A stretch of 64,000 bases of DNA. Origin: Anaerolineales bacterium UBA2181 (GTDB lineage: Bacteria > Chloroflexota > Anaerolineae > Promineifilales > UBA4811). The notes beneath the pieces were generated by a model. That model saw nothing but the letters and a program-made list of their open reading frames with translations. It searched no databases and was not told the origin of the DNA. The stretch's first letter is position 1. Every line of letters begins with the position of its first letter. The stretch lies in the NCBI GenBank assembly GCA_002328075.1, contig DCVT01000019.1, positions 62,001 to 126,000 of the forward strand. The letters run 5' to 3'. Positions 8,323 through 15,913 of the stretch are shown one piece after another. The position numbers were made by a program, and so were the translations under genes.

Positions 8323-9417
8323 ATGAACATCGGCGTACCGCGCGAACGGCGCCCTTTTGAGTATCGCGTCGGCATGACGCCCAAAGGTGTGCAGCTTTTG
8401 GTCCACGGCGGTCATCAGTGCTATGTGGAGCACAATGCCGGTCTCGGCAGCGGTTACTCTGATCGGGAGTACGCGGACGTAGGGGCGCACATCGTCTATT
8501 CGCCGGACGAGGCATTCATGCGCGGGGACATGGTGGTCAAGGTCGCGCGGCCGATGGACGAGGAACTCGACTGGCTGCGGGAAGGTCAGATCCTGGCCGG
8601 CTTCATGTTGCTTCCGTCAGCGCGACGAGACAAGGTGGCAAGGCTGAGGGAGAGCCAGGTCACTGTTGTCTCGTACGAACTCATTGAGGATCCCTTTGGC
8701 AACCTACCGGTGATGAAGCCCCTGAGCCAGATTGGCGGACGCATGTGTGCCCAGGTGGCTGCTCGATGTCTGGAAAATGATGCCGGCGGAAAGGGCATTC
8801 TATTGGGTGGCGTACCGGGGGTTGCACCGGCCGACATTGTTGTAATTGGCGCCGGGATCGTGGGGGTGGAAGCCGCGCGGGCGTTTGTGGGTGTCGGCGC
8901 GCAGGTTCATGTGCTGGATAGGAACCTTTCCAAGCTGCAAGCCATCGACGAGATGTTCGCCGGTCGGGTTGTGACCATGGTGTCGCACGCGTTCAACATC
9001 GAGCACATGTGCGCCTTTGCCGATGTTTTGGTGAGTTGCGTCCGCGTGTCGGGCGAAAGGGCGCCCATCGTCGTCACCCGTGAGATGGTAAAGTGCATGC
9101 GGCCGCGATCGCTGATCATCGACGTGAGCATCGACGAAGGCGGCTCGGTTGAGACTAGCCGGCCGACCCAGCACGATGAACCGACGTATGTGGAGGAGGG
9201 GGTTATCCACTATTGCGTACCCAATATGCCGGGGGTGGTGGCCCGGACGGCGACCAATGCGTTCCTGAATGCTGCCTGGCCCTACATCCGACTGCTGGCA
9301 GCCGAGGGGGTCGAGGCCGCCATGGTACGTGACCCGGCGGTGGCCAAGGGCGTCACCATTCACCGCGGCAAGATCATTGACCGTCGGTTGGCCCGACAGT
9401 TCTCGTTGGAGGCTTAG
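8323..9417 (+). CDS. Alanine dehydrogenase-family protein with altered active site
   Basis: A 364-residue protein colinear with alanine dehydrogenase (Ald). It has the N-terminal IGVPRERRPFEYRVG with Arg15, a Rossmann DIVVIGAGIVGVEAAR (about 167-182), DVSIDEGGSVETSRPTQ with the family's Asp at 271, and YCVPNMPGVVART. Numbering matches well-studied Ald proteins without gaps up to residue 100, and there the substrate-binding Lys75 is Ala (V-K-V-A-R-P) and the catalytic His96 is Leu (F-M-L-L-P). It should therefore not be called a plain alanine dehydrogenase. It may oxidise a different amino acid, or only bind NAD. Start ATG is preceded by TAGGAG. The CoA-transferase gene begins 2 bp after the stop. 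Confidence 0.85.
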   Translation: MNIGVPRERRPFEYRVGMTPKGVQLLVHGGHQCYVEHNAGLGSGYSDREYADVGAHIVYSPDEAFMRGDMVVKVARPMDEELDWLREGQILAGFMLLPSARRDKVARLRESQVTVVSYELIEDPFGNLPVMKPLSQIGGRMCAQVAARCLENDAGGKGILLGGVPGVAPADIVVIGAGIVGVEAARAFVGVGAQVHVLDRNLSKLQAIDEMFAGRVVTMVSHAFNIEHMCAFADVLVSCVRVSGERAPIVVTREMVKCMRPRSLIIDVSIDEGGSVETSRPTQHDEPTYVEEGVIHYCVPNMPGVVARTATNAFLNAAWPYIRLLAAEGVEAAMVRDPAVAKGVTIHRGKIIDRRLARQFSLEA

Positions 9418-9419
9418 CC

Positions 9420-10727
9420 ATGGGCTGGCAACGCATTTACCAGAGCAAAATCACGACGGCTGAAGAGGCCGTCAAGAGCATCAAGTCGGGCAATCGGATT
9501 TTTTTGACCGGAAACTGCAGCATTCCCCAGCAAATATTGAAGGCTCTGGTGAACCGGGCACCTGACATCTATGACGTCGAGATGTGCATGGCACTTTCCA
9601 TCGGGGAGCAGGTCTCCTACACCGAACCCGGGATGGAGCGGCACCTGCGGGTCAACACGATGTTCATCAGCCATCAGACGCGCAAGGCAGTCAATCAGGG
9701 TCGGGCGGACTTTACTCCCGTGCTGCTTTCCGAATTCACGCTGCTCTTCAAGAACCGGCATCTTCCGCTGGATGTGGCTCTGGTCCACCTTTCGCCACCC
9801 GATGAGCACGGTTTCTGCAGCTATGGCGTCGAAGTGGGTCTGACCAAAGCTCCGGCCGAATCGGCGCGGATCATCATTGCCGAGGTGAACCAGCAGATGC
9901 CCCGCACGTTGGGTGATGCCTTTATCCACGTCAGCAAACTGACCCACATCGTGCCGGTCGATTACCCGCTGGCACAGCTCAAGATGACCGGCGAGGCCGA
10001 GACCGAGCTGGCGAACCGGATCGCGTCCTACATTGCCGAACTGGTGCCGGACGGGGCCACCATGCAGATGGGCATCGGTGCGATTCCGGATGCGGTGCTG
10101 GGCTATCTGTACGACAAGAAGGACCTGGGCATACACACGGAGCTGTTCTCGGATGGGGTCATTGATCTGATCGATGCCGGGGTCATCACCAACGCGCGCA
10201 AGACACTCCATCCGGGCAAGATCGTTGCCGGTTTTGTCATCGGCACCCAGCGGCTGTACGACTTTGTCGATGACAACCCCATAATCGAGCTGCACCGCAC
10301 CGAGTACGTGAACGATCCGTTCGTCATCGCTCAGAACTACCGCCAGGTGGCCATGAACTCGGCCATTGAGGTTGACCTGACCGGCCAGGTGTGCGCCGAT
10401 AGCATCGGAACGTATCTCTATAGCGGAGTCGGAGGTCAGCTCGATTTTGTCTATGGCGCGTCGCGTTCGGCCGGCGGGGTGCCGATCATCGCGCTGCCTT
10501 CCACCGCCAAGGATGATGAGTACAGCCGGATCGTGCCCACGCTCAAACCAGGTGCCGGCGTGGTCACCGGGCGCAATCACGTCCATTACGTGGTGACCGA
10601 GTTTGGCGTGGTCAACCTGTACGGCAAAACGGTCCGCGAGCGCGCGCAGGCGCTCATCGGCATTGCACACCCCAAGTTCCGAGAAGAGCTTGTGCGCTCC
10701 GCCCGCGAACTGCATTACCTGCCGTAG
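9420..10727 (+). CDS. Acetyl-CoA hydrolase/transferase family (4-hydroxybutyrate/butyrate CoA-transferase-like)
   Basis: A 435-residue family I-type CoA-transferase related to 4-hydroxybutyrate or butyryl-CoA:acetate CoA-transferases. Visible markers are the MQMGIGAIPDAVLGYL segment, GIHTELFSDGV whose Glu241 is the expected nucleophile that forms the glutamyl-CoA thioester, and GVGGQLDFVYGASRSAGG followed by IIALPSTA. The family moves CoA between an acyl-CoA and acetate or another acid. It is the third gene of a tight run (aminotransferase, Ald-like, CoA-transferase; gaps 12 and 2 bp), fitting conversion of an amino acid to an oxo- or hydroxy-acid and then to a CoA ester. The exact substrate cannot be read from the sequence. 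Confidence 0.9.
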   Translation: MGWQRIYQSKITTAEEAVKSIKSGNRIFLTGNCSIPQQILKALVNRAPDIYDVEMCMALSIGEQVSYTEPGMERHLRVNTMFISHQTRKAVNQGRADFTPVLLSEFTLLFKNRHLPLDVALVHLSPPDEHGFCSYGVEVGLTKAPAESARIIIAEVNQQMPRTLGDAFIHVSKLTHIVPVDYPLAQLKMTGEAETELANRIASYIAELVPDGATMQMGIGAIPDAVLGYLYDKKDLGIHTELFSDGVIDLIDAGVITNARKTLHPGKIVAGFVIGTQRLYDFVDDNPIIELHRTEYVNDPFVIAQNYRQVAMNSAIEVDLTGQVCADSIGTYLYSGVGGQLDFVYGASRSAGGVPIIALPSTAKDDEYSRIVPTLKPGAGVVTGRNHVHYVVTEFGVVNLYGKTVRERAQALIGIAHPKFREELVRSARELHYLP

Positions 10728-10748
10728 CCCGAATCCCCGGGGTGGGCA

Positions 10749-11123
10749 TTGAACATCGAGCAAGTGGCCGGTCCGGCCGTGCGGGTCAAGACGCTCTGGA
10801 TCAAGCCAGAATACCTGCAACTGATTCTGACCGGTCAGAAGACGGTAGAAGTCAGGGTGGCGTATCCGAACATCGCGCGGTTAGAAGTGGGAGATACGCT
10901 GCTGCTGAACGGATCGCATCCATTCCGGATTGTGCAGGTGGACCGTTTCGACTCGTTTCAGGCCTTGCTGACCGCGGAGGACGCGGGTCGCATTGCTCCG
11001 GGGCTGTCAGTAGACGAGTTGCGGAGCGCGCTGAGCCAGTTGTATCCGCCGGACAAGGTGGCACTGGGTGTGGTTGCGTTGCATCTGGAGCCAGTGTGCG
11101 GCGCCGGCTCTGATCCTGTCTGA
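10749..11123 (+). CDS. ASCH/PUA-like domain protein
   Basis: A 124-residue protein with an ASCH (PUA-like) fold signature: VKTLWIKPEYLQLILTGQKT near the start with the G-x-K-T loop, then the VEVRVAYPNIARLEVGDTLL strand pair. ASCH proteins bind RNA or modified nucleosides and some have amidohydrolase activity, but the function here is not known. The proposed start is TTG at 10749, following a GGGGTGG stretch; the start is uncertain and residues before about 12 are poorly supported. It ends 5 bp before the YbaK gene on the same strand. Confidence 0.65.
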   Translation: MNIEQVAGPAVRVKTLWIKPEYLQLILTGQKTVEVRVAYPNIARLEVGDTLLLNGSHPFRIVQVDRFDSFQALLTAEDAGRIAPGLSVDELRSALSQLYPPDKVALGVVALHLEPVCGAGSDPV

Positions 11124-11128
11124 CGGCC

Positions 11129-11596
11129 GTGGAAAAACTCAACTCCATGCGGGTGCTGGAAAAAGCAGGGGTGGCCTACCAACTGCTGACGTTTCCCGAT
11201 ACCCTACATTCAGCCGAAGCGGTGGCCGACCACCTGGGTCTGGCGAGGGCTGAGGTGTACAAGACGTTGGTGGTATTGCGATCTGCCGGCGGCAAGCACT
11301 TGCTGGTGATGGTTGCCGGCGACGAGAATTTGAACCTGAAGAGCCTGGCGACGGCGCTGGGCGAGAGGAAACTGCGCATGGCCACGCACCAGGAGGCCGA
11401 ACGACTGACGCGGCTTCAGGTGGGCGGCATTTCAGCCCTGGCGCTATTGAACCGCGGGTTCGAGATCCTGATTGACCGGGCGGCGACCGGCCGCGAACAG
11501 GTGGTGGTGAGCGCCGGCCGGCGAGGCCTGAACCTGCGTTTGGCCGTCAGCGACCTGATGTGCGCGACCGGCGCCCGGGTGGTGGATGCGACCTGA
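11129..11596 (+). CDS. Cys-tRNA(Pro)/Cys-tRNA deacylase, YbaK/EbsC type
   Basis: A 155-residue YbaK-family trans-editing protein, which hydrolyses Cys mischarged on tRNA-Pro. Features are SAEAVADHLGLARAEVYKTL near residues 28-47, followed by VVLRSAGGKHLLVMVAGD, the conserved VGGISALAL loop, and G-R-R-G-L-N-L near the end. Length is typical. GTG at 11129 is used; ATG at 11147 is an alternative. A tRNA-Pro gene lies about 1.1 kb downstream, a suggestive but probably coincidental neighbour. It converges on the SH3 protein at 11633. Confidence 0.88.
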   Translation: MEKLNSMRVLEKAGVAYQLLTFPDTLHSAEAVADHLGLARAEVYKTLVVLRSAGGKHLLVMVAGDENLNLKSLATALGERKLRMATHQEAERLTRLQVGGISALALLNRGFEILIDRAATGREQVVVSAGRRGLNLRLAVSDLMCATGARVVDAT

Positions 11597-11632
11597 AGGC
11601 GGGCTACAGCACTGCCGGTGGGCGACGGGGCG

Positions 11633-12541
11633 TTACTGGCAGTACTGATTGGGGTCGTAGCCGACCTGTCTGTCCACCCGCTGCTCACCAGAGATAACGG
11701 TGACGGTTCCCAGCCAGGTGCTGATCGGCGCCACCACATGGTAGGAAGCGCCCGCGTTGACCACGTTTTCAGCCACCACCTGACCGTTGACAAGGTAGGT
11801 AAAGATGCCGGTGCCACCTTTGGCCAGCATCCAGAGATCGAATTCAAAGTTGCCGGCGCATCGGCTGTTGTTGGGCCAAACCTCGGTAAGCAGTAGTGGA
11901 CCCAACACCGGCGCCGGCGGCACGGCAGACGTCGGAGTGGGCACCGGCGTGGCCGGAACGCGGGTGCTGGCTGCCGTTGCTCTGGGCAACGGCGTGACCA
12001 CCGGAACCATGCTGACATCATTTTCCAGAGTGACTGCGCTATCCCTGATCCAACCGCGGATCCCGCGTTCGGTTTCCACGTACCACCATCCGCCCTCGCT
12101 GAGTTGAGCCAGGATCACCGCCACCCGGCCCTGCACGAGCCAGCCGGTCTCGGCGTAACCCGTGCCAGGCCCTTCGTATAGTCGGGAATCTGTGACGGCG
12201 CGCACCATTGGCAGTGGGGTGGGGGTGATGGTCGGCGTTGGAGAAGGGGTTTCCGTTGGCTCAGAAGGTGGGGTGGCAGAAGGCGTTGACGTCGCGGTGG
12301 GCGGAGGGGTCTCGCTGGGAGTGACGGTCGGTGAGGAGGTGAACGTAGGAATCACGGTGTCGGTTGGAACCGGCGCTATGGTCCAGGTCGCGGTCGGGTC
12401 AGGAGCGACGGCTATTCTATCCCGAAAGATAGGGAGCAGGGCGATGGCGGCGATGATGATGATCAACAGCGCTACGCCGGCACCGGCCGCAATCCAGATG
12501 ATCGGGCTTGTCCCACTAGACGACTGTGGTGATTCAGACAT
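11633..12541 (-). CDS. Membrane-anchored SH3-domain protein with Pro/Thr linker
   Basis: A 302-residue protein. Residues about 12-38 form one membrane segment (IIWIAAGAGVALLIIIIAA). Residues about 45-110 are a Pro/Thr/Ser-rich linker. Residues about 111-175 form a bacterial SH3 domain (SRLYEGPGTGYAETGWL, then WWYVETERGIRGWI). A second short Pro/Thr linker precedes a C-terminal beta-rich domain of about 95 residues with two Cys (one in NNSRCAGNFEF, one in the final YCQ) that I cannot name. The bulk is predicted outside the cytoplasm. Start ATG is preceded by AGGAGG, and a promoter is at 12601-12630. Related linker-SH3 proteins lie at 50041 and, with LysM, at 48000. Confidence 0.8.
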   Translation of the reverse strand: MSESPQSSSGTSPIIWIAAGAGVALLIIIIAAIALLPIFRDRIAVAPDPTATWTIAPVPTDTVIPTFTSSPTVTPSETPPPTATSTPSATPPSEPTETPSPTPTITPTPLPMVRAVTDSRLYEGPGTGYAETGWLVQGRVAVILAQLSEGGWWYVETERGIRGWIRDSAVTLENDVSMVPVVTPLPRATAASTRVPATPVPTPTSAVPPAPVLGPLLLTEVWPNNSRCAGNFEFDLWMLAKGGTGIFTYLVNGQVVAENVVNAGASYHVVAPISTWLGTVTVISGEQRVDRQVGYDPNQYCQ

Positions 12542-12600
12542 GTTCGCCTCCTGCGGGATGGCGACCTTGTGCCGTCAACCCAAGAGCAAGAATGGCCGGT

Positions 12601-12630
12601 ATTGTACCCGCGGTCCGACTGTATGTCCAA
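12601..12630 (-). promoter_or_regulatory. Promoter of the SH3 protein gene
   Basis: On the minus strand, TTGGAC (12630-12625), 18-bp spacer, TACAAT (12606-12601). The start would be near 12594, about 50 nt before the ATG at 12541. Confidence 0.55.
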
Positions 12631-12643
12631 TTTATAATTCTGC

Positions 12644-12671
12644 TTGCCAGGCCAAACCATTCTGATATAAT
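12644..12671 (+). promoter_or_regulatory. Promoter of tRNA-Pro
   Basis: TTGCCA (12644-12649), 16-bp spacer, perfect TATAAT (12666-12671). The start would be near 12678, 48 nt before the tRNA. It is back to back with the minus-strand promoter at 12601-12630. Confidence 0.75.
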
Positions 12672-12725
12672 GATGCGGCCTGGAAGACGGTCGCTGGTCG
12701 GACGAGCGGCCCTAACTGGGCGATT

Positions 12726-12799
12726 CGGGGCGTAGCGCAGACCGGTAGCGCGCACGGTTCGGGACCGTGAGGTCGGCGGTTCAAGTCCGCCCGCCCCGA
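12726..12799 (+). tRNA. tRNA-Pro(CGG)
   Basis: A 74-nt cloverleaf: acceptor CGGGGCG/CGCCCCG with discriminator A, D stem GCGC/GCGC, anticodon stem CACGG/CCGTG around loop TTCGGGA with anticodon CGG (12760-12762), T stem GGCGG/CCGCC with loop TTCAAGT. The C1-G72 pair is typical of bacterial tRNA-Pro. CCA is not encoded. It is a single-gene transcript with its own promoter and terminator. Confidence 0.96.
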
Positions 12800-12801
12800 C
12801 T

Positions 12802-12832
12802 GAGCCGGCCTTGAGTGCCGGCTCTGTTTTTT
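12802..12832 (+). terminator. Intrinsic terminator after tRNA-Pro
   Basis: Stem GAGCCGGC/GCCGGCTC with a 7-nt loop, followed by TG and six T (12827-12832). Confidence 0.9.
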
Positions 12833-12930
12833 CGAGTAGCGAAATCGGCTGTCTTTGGCCAGATGCTGAGGCGGTTCCAAGCAGGCGTCCATTTTCGGGG
12901 GCAGTCCCAGCCGCCGTTACTTCCAGCCGG

Positions 12931-14256
12931 ATGGCGTCAACCATGAAATCCTTGCTCAAGCTGTCTGCGCGCCGCACCGTGCCGGTTGACTATCGGAAGA
13001 TTTTCGTTCACCTGTATCTGGATGTGGTATGGGCGGGCATTCTCAACGGAAGCGCCATCGCATTTATCGCCATCTATCTCTCACGTATCGGTTCGGACGT
13101 GTTTGAGATCGGCCTGTTGACGGCCGGTCCGGCAGCCGTCGCGTTGGTGCTGGCACTACCGGCCGGTTGGTGGTTGTCTCGGCGACCGCTTACCAAGTCC
13201 GTGTTTTGGTCCTCGGTGGCGCTGCGGAGCTTTTACCTGCTGTGGATCCTGGTTCCTTCGCTATTGCCGGCAGTCGCACAACGGTGGACCTTTGTGGTGA
13301 TGACCTTTGTGATGAGCATCCCCGGCACGGCACTGGCAGTGGGTTTCAACGCGCTGTATGGAGAGGCGGTGCCGTCCGAGTGGCGCGCCCATGTGGCCGG
13401 CGTGCGGAACGGAATCTTGTCGCTCACCACCCTGGCAGCTTCGCTATTGTGCGGCCGGGTGCTGACCTGGCTGCCTATGCCAACCGCCTATCAGGTGGTG
13501 TTTGGCATCGGGTTTCTGGGAGCGGCACTCAGCAGTGTGCACCTCTATTTTGTGCGCCCGGTAGCCGGGGGCCGACCGGCCGCGGCCGAGACCAGCCTGG
13601 GCGACCTCAGTCAACCGGGACTGTATCGCCCGGCAGGAGACGGCACGCGGCACGGCGTGGGCCTTCGCTTCCTGACCCGCGGTCATCCGCTGCGACTCCC
13701 GCAGGTGGATATCCTGCGCGGGCAGTACGGGCGGGTGATGTTCTGCCTGCTGATCCTTCATTTCGCTCAGTACCTGGCGATTCCGCTGGTGCCGGTGCTC
13801 TGGGTGCAGCATGTGCACCTATCGGATTCTCAGATCAGCCTGGGCAATGCGATCATGTACGTCTGTGTGTTTTTGGGGTCGACCCAACTGGCGGGCCTGT
13901 CGCGGCGACTGGGACATCACAAAGCCACCGTGTTGGGCGCCGGTTTGATGTTTCTTTACCCGGCCCTGGCTGCCCTGACGCGAGACATGACGCTCTTTCT
14001 GCTCACATGCGCGGCCGGGGGACTGGTGTGGTCAGTGTTGGGGGGTGCGCTGGGCAACTATGTACTGGAGCGGGTTCCGGCGGACAATCGGCCGGCGTAC
14101 CTGGCCTGGTACAACGTGTCGCTAAACGCGGCCGTGCTGGTGGCCTCCATGGTGGGGCCGCTGCTGGCGCGGGAGTGGGGAATCCCCACGGCCCTGGCCA
14201 TCTCGGCGGTGGGTCGCCTCCTCAGCGGCCTAATCCTGTGGCGCTGGGGACGATAG
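12931..14256 (+). CDS. Major facilitator superfamily transporter
   Basis: A 441-residue polytopic membrane protein with about 12 hydrophobic segments and the central hydrophilic loop (about residues 205-265) usual for MFS carriers. A loop motif related to D-R-x-G-R/K is not well kept, so the substrate is not predictable. ATG at 12931 is used, 12943 is an alternative; neither has a clear ribosome binding site. The open frame extends upstream to 12811, but that part overlaps the tRNA-Pro terminator and is not protein-like. It converges with the MttB-family gene (2-bp gap). Confidence 0.82.
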   Translation: MASTMKSLLKLSARRTVPVDYRKIFVHLYLDVVWAGILNGSAIAFIAIYLSRIGSDVFEIGLLTAGPAAVALVLALPAGWWLSRRPLTKSVFWSSVALRSFYLLWILVPSLLPAVAQRWTFVVMTFVMSIPGTALAVGFNALYGEAVPSEWRAHVAGVRNGILSLTTLAASLLCGRVLTWLPMPTAYQVVFGIGFLGAALSSVHLYFVRPVAGGRPAAAETSLGDLSQPGLYRPAGDGTRHGVGLRFLTRGHPLRLPQVDILRGQYGRVMFCLLILHFAQYLAIPLVPVLWVQHVHLSDSQISLGNAIMYVCVFLGSTQLAGLSRRLGHHKATVLGAGLMFLYPALAALTRDMTLFLLTCAAGGLVWSVLGGALGNYVLERVPADNRPAYLAWYNVSLNAAVLVASMVGPLLAREWGIPTALAISAVGRLLSGLILWRWGR

Positions 14257-14258
14257 GT

Positions 14259-15680
14259 TCAGCGGGCGCAGTGATCGGCAATCCAGCGTGACCCCGCTTC
14301 CATCAGGGCTCGATGATCGGGCGGCGCGACCAGGTTTTCCAACAGCTCGACGGTGCGCTGCCGGAGGCGAGTTTCGGCCGAGGGTTTGCCGGCGGTCTGC
14401 CAGGATTCCAGCGTCAGGTTGGGAAAGAGTGCGCTTTGAAAGGCGGCGGTTCTCATCTGCTGCAACGTGCTGGGGCAGGTGAGAAAGCTGCCGCCGGGCC
14501 CGACAGTTAGTATCTCTTGGAGTCCCACGCGGCTCCAGTCCAGCGCAAAGCCGTCAGCCAGTCTCCGTGCCTGGGCAATGATCTCGTCGGCCAACACCAC
14601 TACGGACGGCGAAAACACCTTGGAACCCAGGGTGTCACCCACAAAGGGAGCCAGACCCACCGGCCCCAGGCAGGTGGTGAGATGGTTAAACCACTGGTGC
14701 CCGGCGGCTATCAGATCCGCGCCCCAGCCCATTCCGCTGCCGGAAGTGCCGGCATGGGGCAGTTGGTAGTGGGCCATCATTTCAGCGCACGCCAGATTCA
14801 ACAGGTAGCTGACCGGGTCGTACAGATTCCCCATTCCCCGCATGTCAAAGTACGCGGGCAGGTTTCCCAACACGATGGGAGCACCGGGCCGGAGCATCTG
14901 GGACAGGGTCAGGCCGGCCAGGAGCTCGGCATTCATCAGCGCCAAAGTTCCGGCCGGCGAGAGCGGGGTACTGGCGCCGGCCATTCCATAGTTGGAGTAA
15001 ATGAACGGTATTTCCCGTTGGACGCAGACCTGCATCTTGTCCGCGGTGCCGCGATTGATGACCAGCGGCGTGATCGGGTTGAGATAGGGAATGAGGAAGG
15101 GACGTCCTGACAGATCGCCGTGAAGCGCCTGTGCCAGGTCCAAGACGTCGCCGAACCGTTCGTCGTCGGAGACCAGGACCACCAGCGGCTTGGTACCGTT
15201 GGCGAGCATCTCCAAAACGGCGTATAGGTCGGACTGCTCGGGCGGGGTATCCTGGATGACGCCGACGGTGGAAATGGCGTCATAGTTGGGGAGGGCGTCC
15301 GCCAGGCGCACCATCAGCTCCATGTGGCAGCGGGCAAAGGGAGTCACGTCGTCGGTCCGTGGGTCCTGGTAATACAGGGCAGTCACGCCGATGCCGAAGC
15401 GGGGACGGTCCGACCCCAGGCAGAACTGCCGGACGCCGCGCCGGTCATAGACCGCAACGGAAGAGGGGGCTACCTGTAACGCCCAATCGACGAGGTCGGC
15501 CGGCAAGCGGACTCGGCCGTCGGCGCCGGCGGATTGGCCGGTTGTCCGAGCAACCAGAGACTGCGCGTTTTCCGAGTCGATGCGCACACCGACTGAGCTC
15601 AGGATGCGCAGCGAATACTGATGAACTTGCTCGCATTGATCCCGGCTGAGGGCACGAATAACAGGCTTGACCTCACTCAT
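14259..15680 (-). CDS. MttB-family (trimethylamine methyltransferase-like) protein without pyrrolysine
   Basis: A 473-residue TIM-barrel protein of the MttB/COG5598 family. True trimethylamine methyltransferases carry an in-frame amber codon for pyrrolysine; this frame has none, so it belongs to the non-Pyl branch, which includes glycine betaine methyltransferase (MtgB). The segment around HAGTSGSGMGWGADLIAAGHQ aligns with the region that holds Pyl in MttB. Non-Pyl members demethylate quaternary amines and pass the methyl group to a corrinoid protein. No corrinoid protein gene is adjacent. Start ATG is preceded by GGAAGGAGA and a promoter lies at 15751-15779. Confidence 0.85.
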   Translation of the reverse strand: MSEVKPVIRALSRDQCEQVHQYSLRILSSVGVRIDSENAQSLVARTTGQSAGADGRVRLPADLVDWALQVAPSSVAVYDRRGVRQFCLGSDRPRFGIGVTALYYQDPRTDDVTPFARCHMELMVRLADALPNYDAISTVGVIQDTPPEQSDLYAVLEMLANGTKPLVVLVSDDERFGDVLDLAQALHGDLSGRPFLIPYLNPITPLVINRGTADKMQVCVQREIPFIYSNYGMAGASTPLSPAGTLALMNAELLAGLTLSQMLRPGAPIVLGNLPAYFDMRGMGNLYDPVSYLLNLACAEMMAHYQLPHAGTSGSGMGWGADLIAAGHQWFNHLTTCLGPVGLAPFVGDTLGSKVFSPSVVVLADEIIAQARRLADGFALDWSRVGLQEILTVGPGGSFLTCPSTLQQMRTAAFQSALFPNLTLESWQTAGKPSAETRLRQRTVELLENLVAPPDHRALMEAGSRWIADHCAR

Positions 15681-15750
15681 CTGTTCTCCTTCCGCTCGGG
15701 AAATCAGTTAAGCCAGGGATGGCTTGGTGGCCAAGGCCAACCAGATGGCC

Positions 15751-15779
15751 ATTTTATCATGGCGCGCCGGACCGGTCAA
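15751..15779 (-). promoter_or_regulatory. Promoter of the MttB-family gene
   Basis: On the minus strand, TTGACC (15779-15774), 17-bp spacer, TAAAAT (15756-15751). Start near 15744. The leader contains an inverted repeat, TTGGCC-TTGG-CCACCAAG (about 15744-15722), that could form a small hairpin. Confidence 0.65.
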
Positions 15780-15800
15780 CGCAACGCAGCGATGGCCCGC

Positions 15801-15829
15801 TTGTTCAGCATAGGCCGTCGTGGTAGAAT
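15801..15829 (+). promoter_or_regulatory. Promoter of the saccharopine/lysine dehydrogenase-like gene
   Basis: TTGTTC (15801-15806), 17-bp spacer, TAGAAT (15824-15829). Start near 15836, about 78 nt before the ATG at 15914. Divergent from the MttB promoter, 21 bp away. Confidence 0.65.
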
Positions 15830-15913
15830 CGGCCCGGCCGGTGGTGGTTCGGGCATCAACCAGGAAGGCATTGGCGGCCGGTAATCAGACCCGCAGCAAA
15901 ACTGAGGTGAATC

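Noticed and set aside
12811..12930. N-terminal extension of the MFS transporter
   Set aside because: It overlaps the tRNA-Pro terminator and is not hydrophobic or family-like.
14259..15680. Pyrrolysine-containing MttB
   Set aside because: The frame has no in-frame TAG, and pylTSBCD genes are not in the window.
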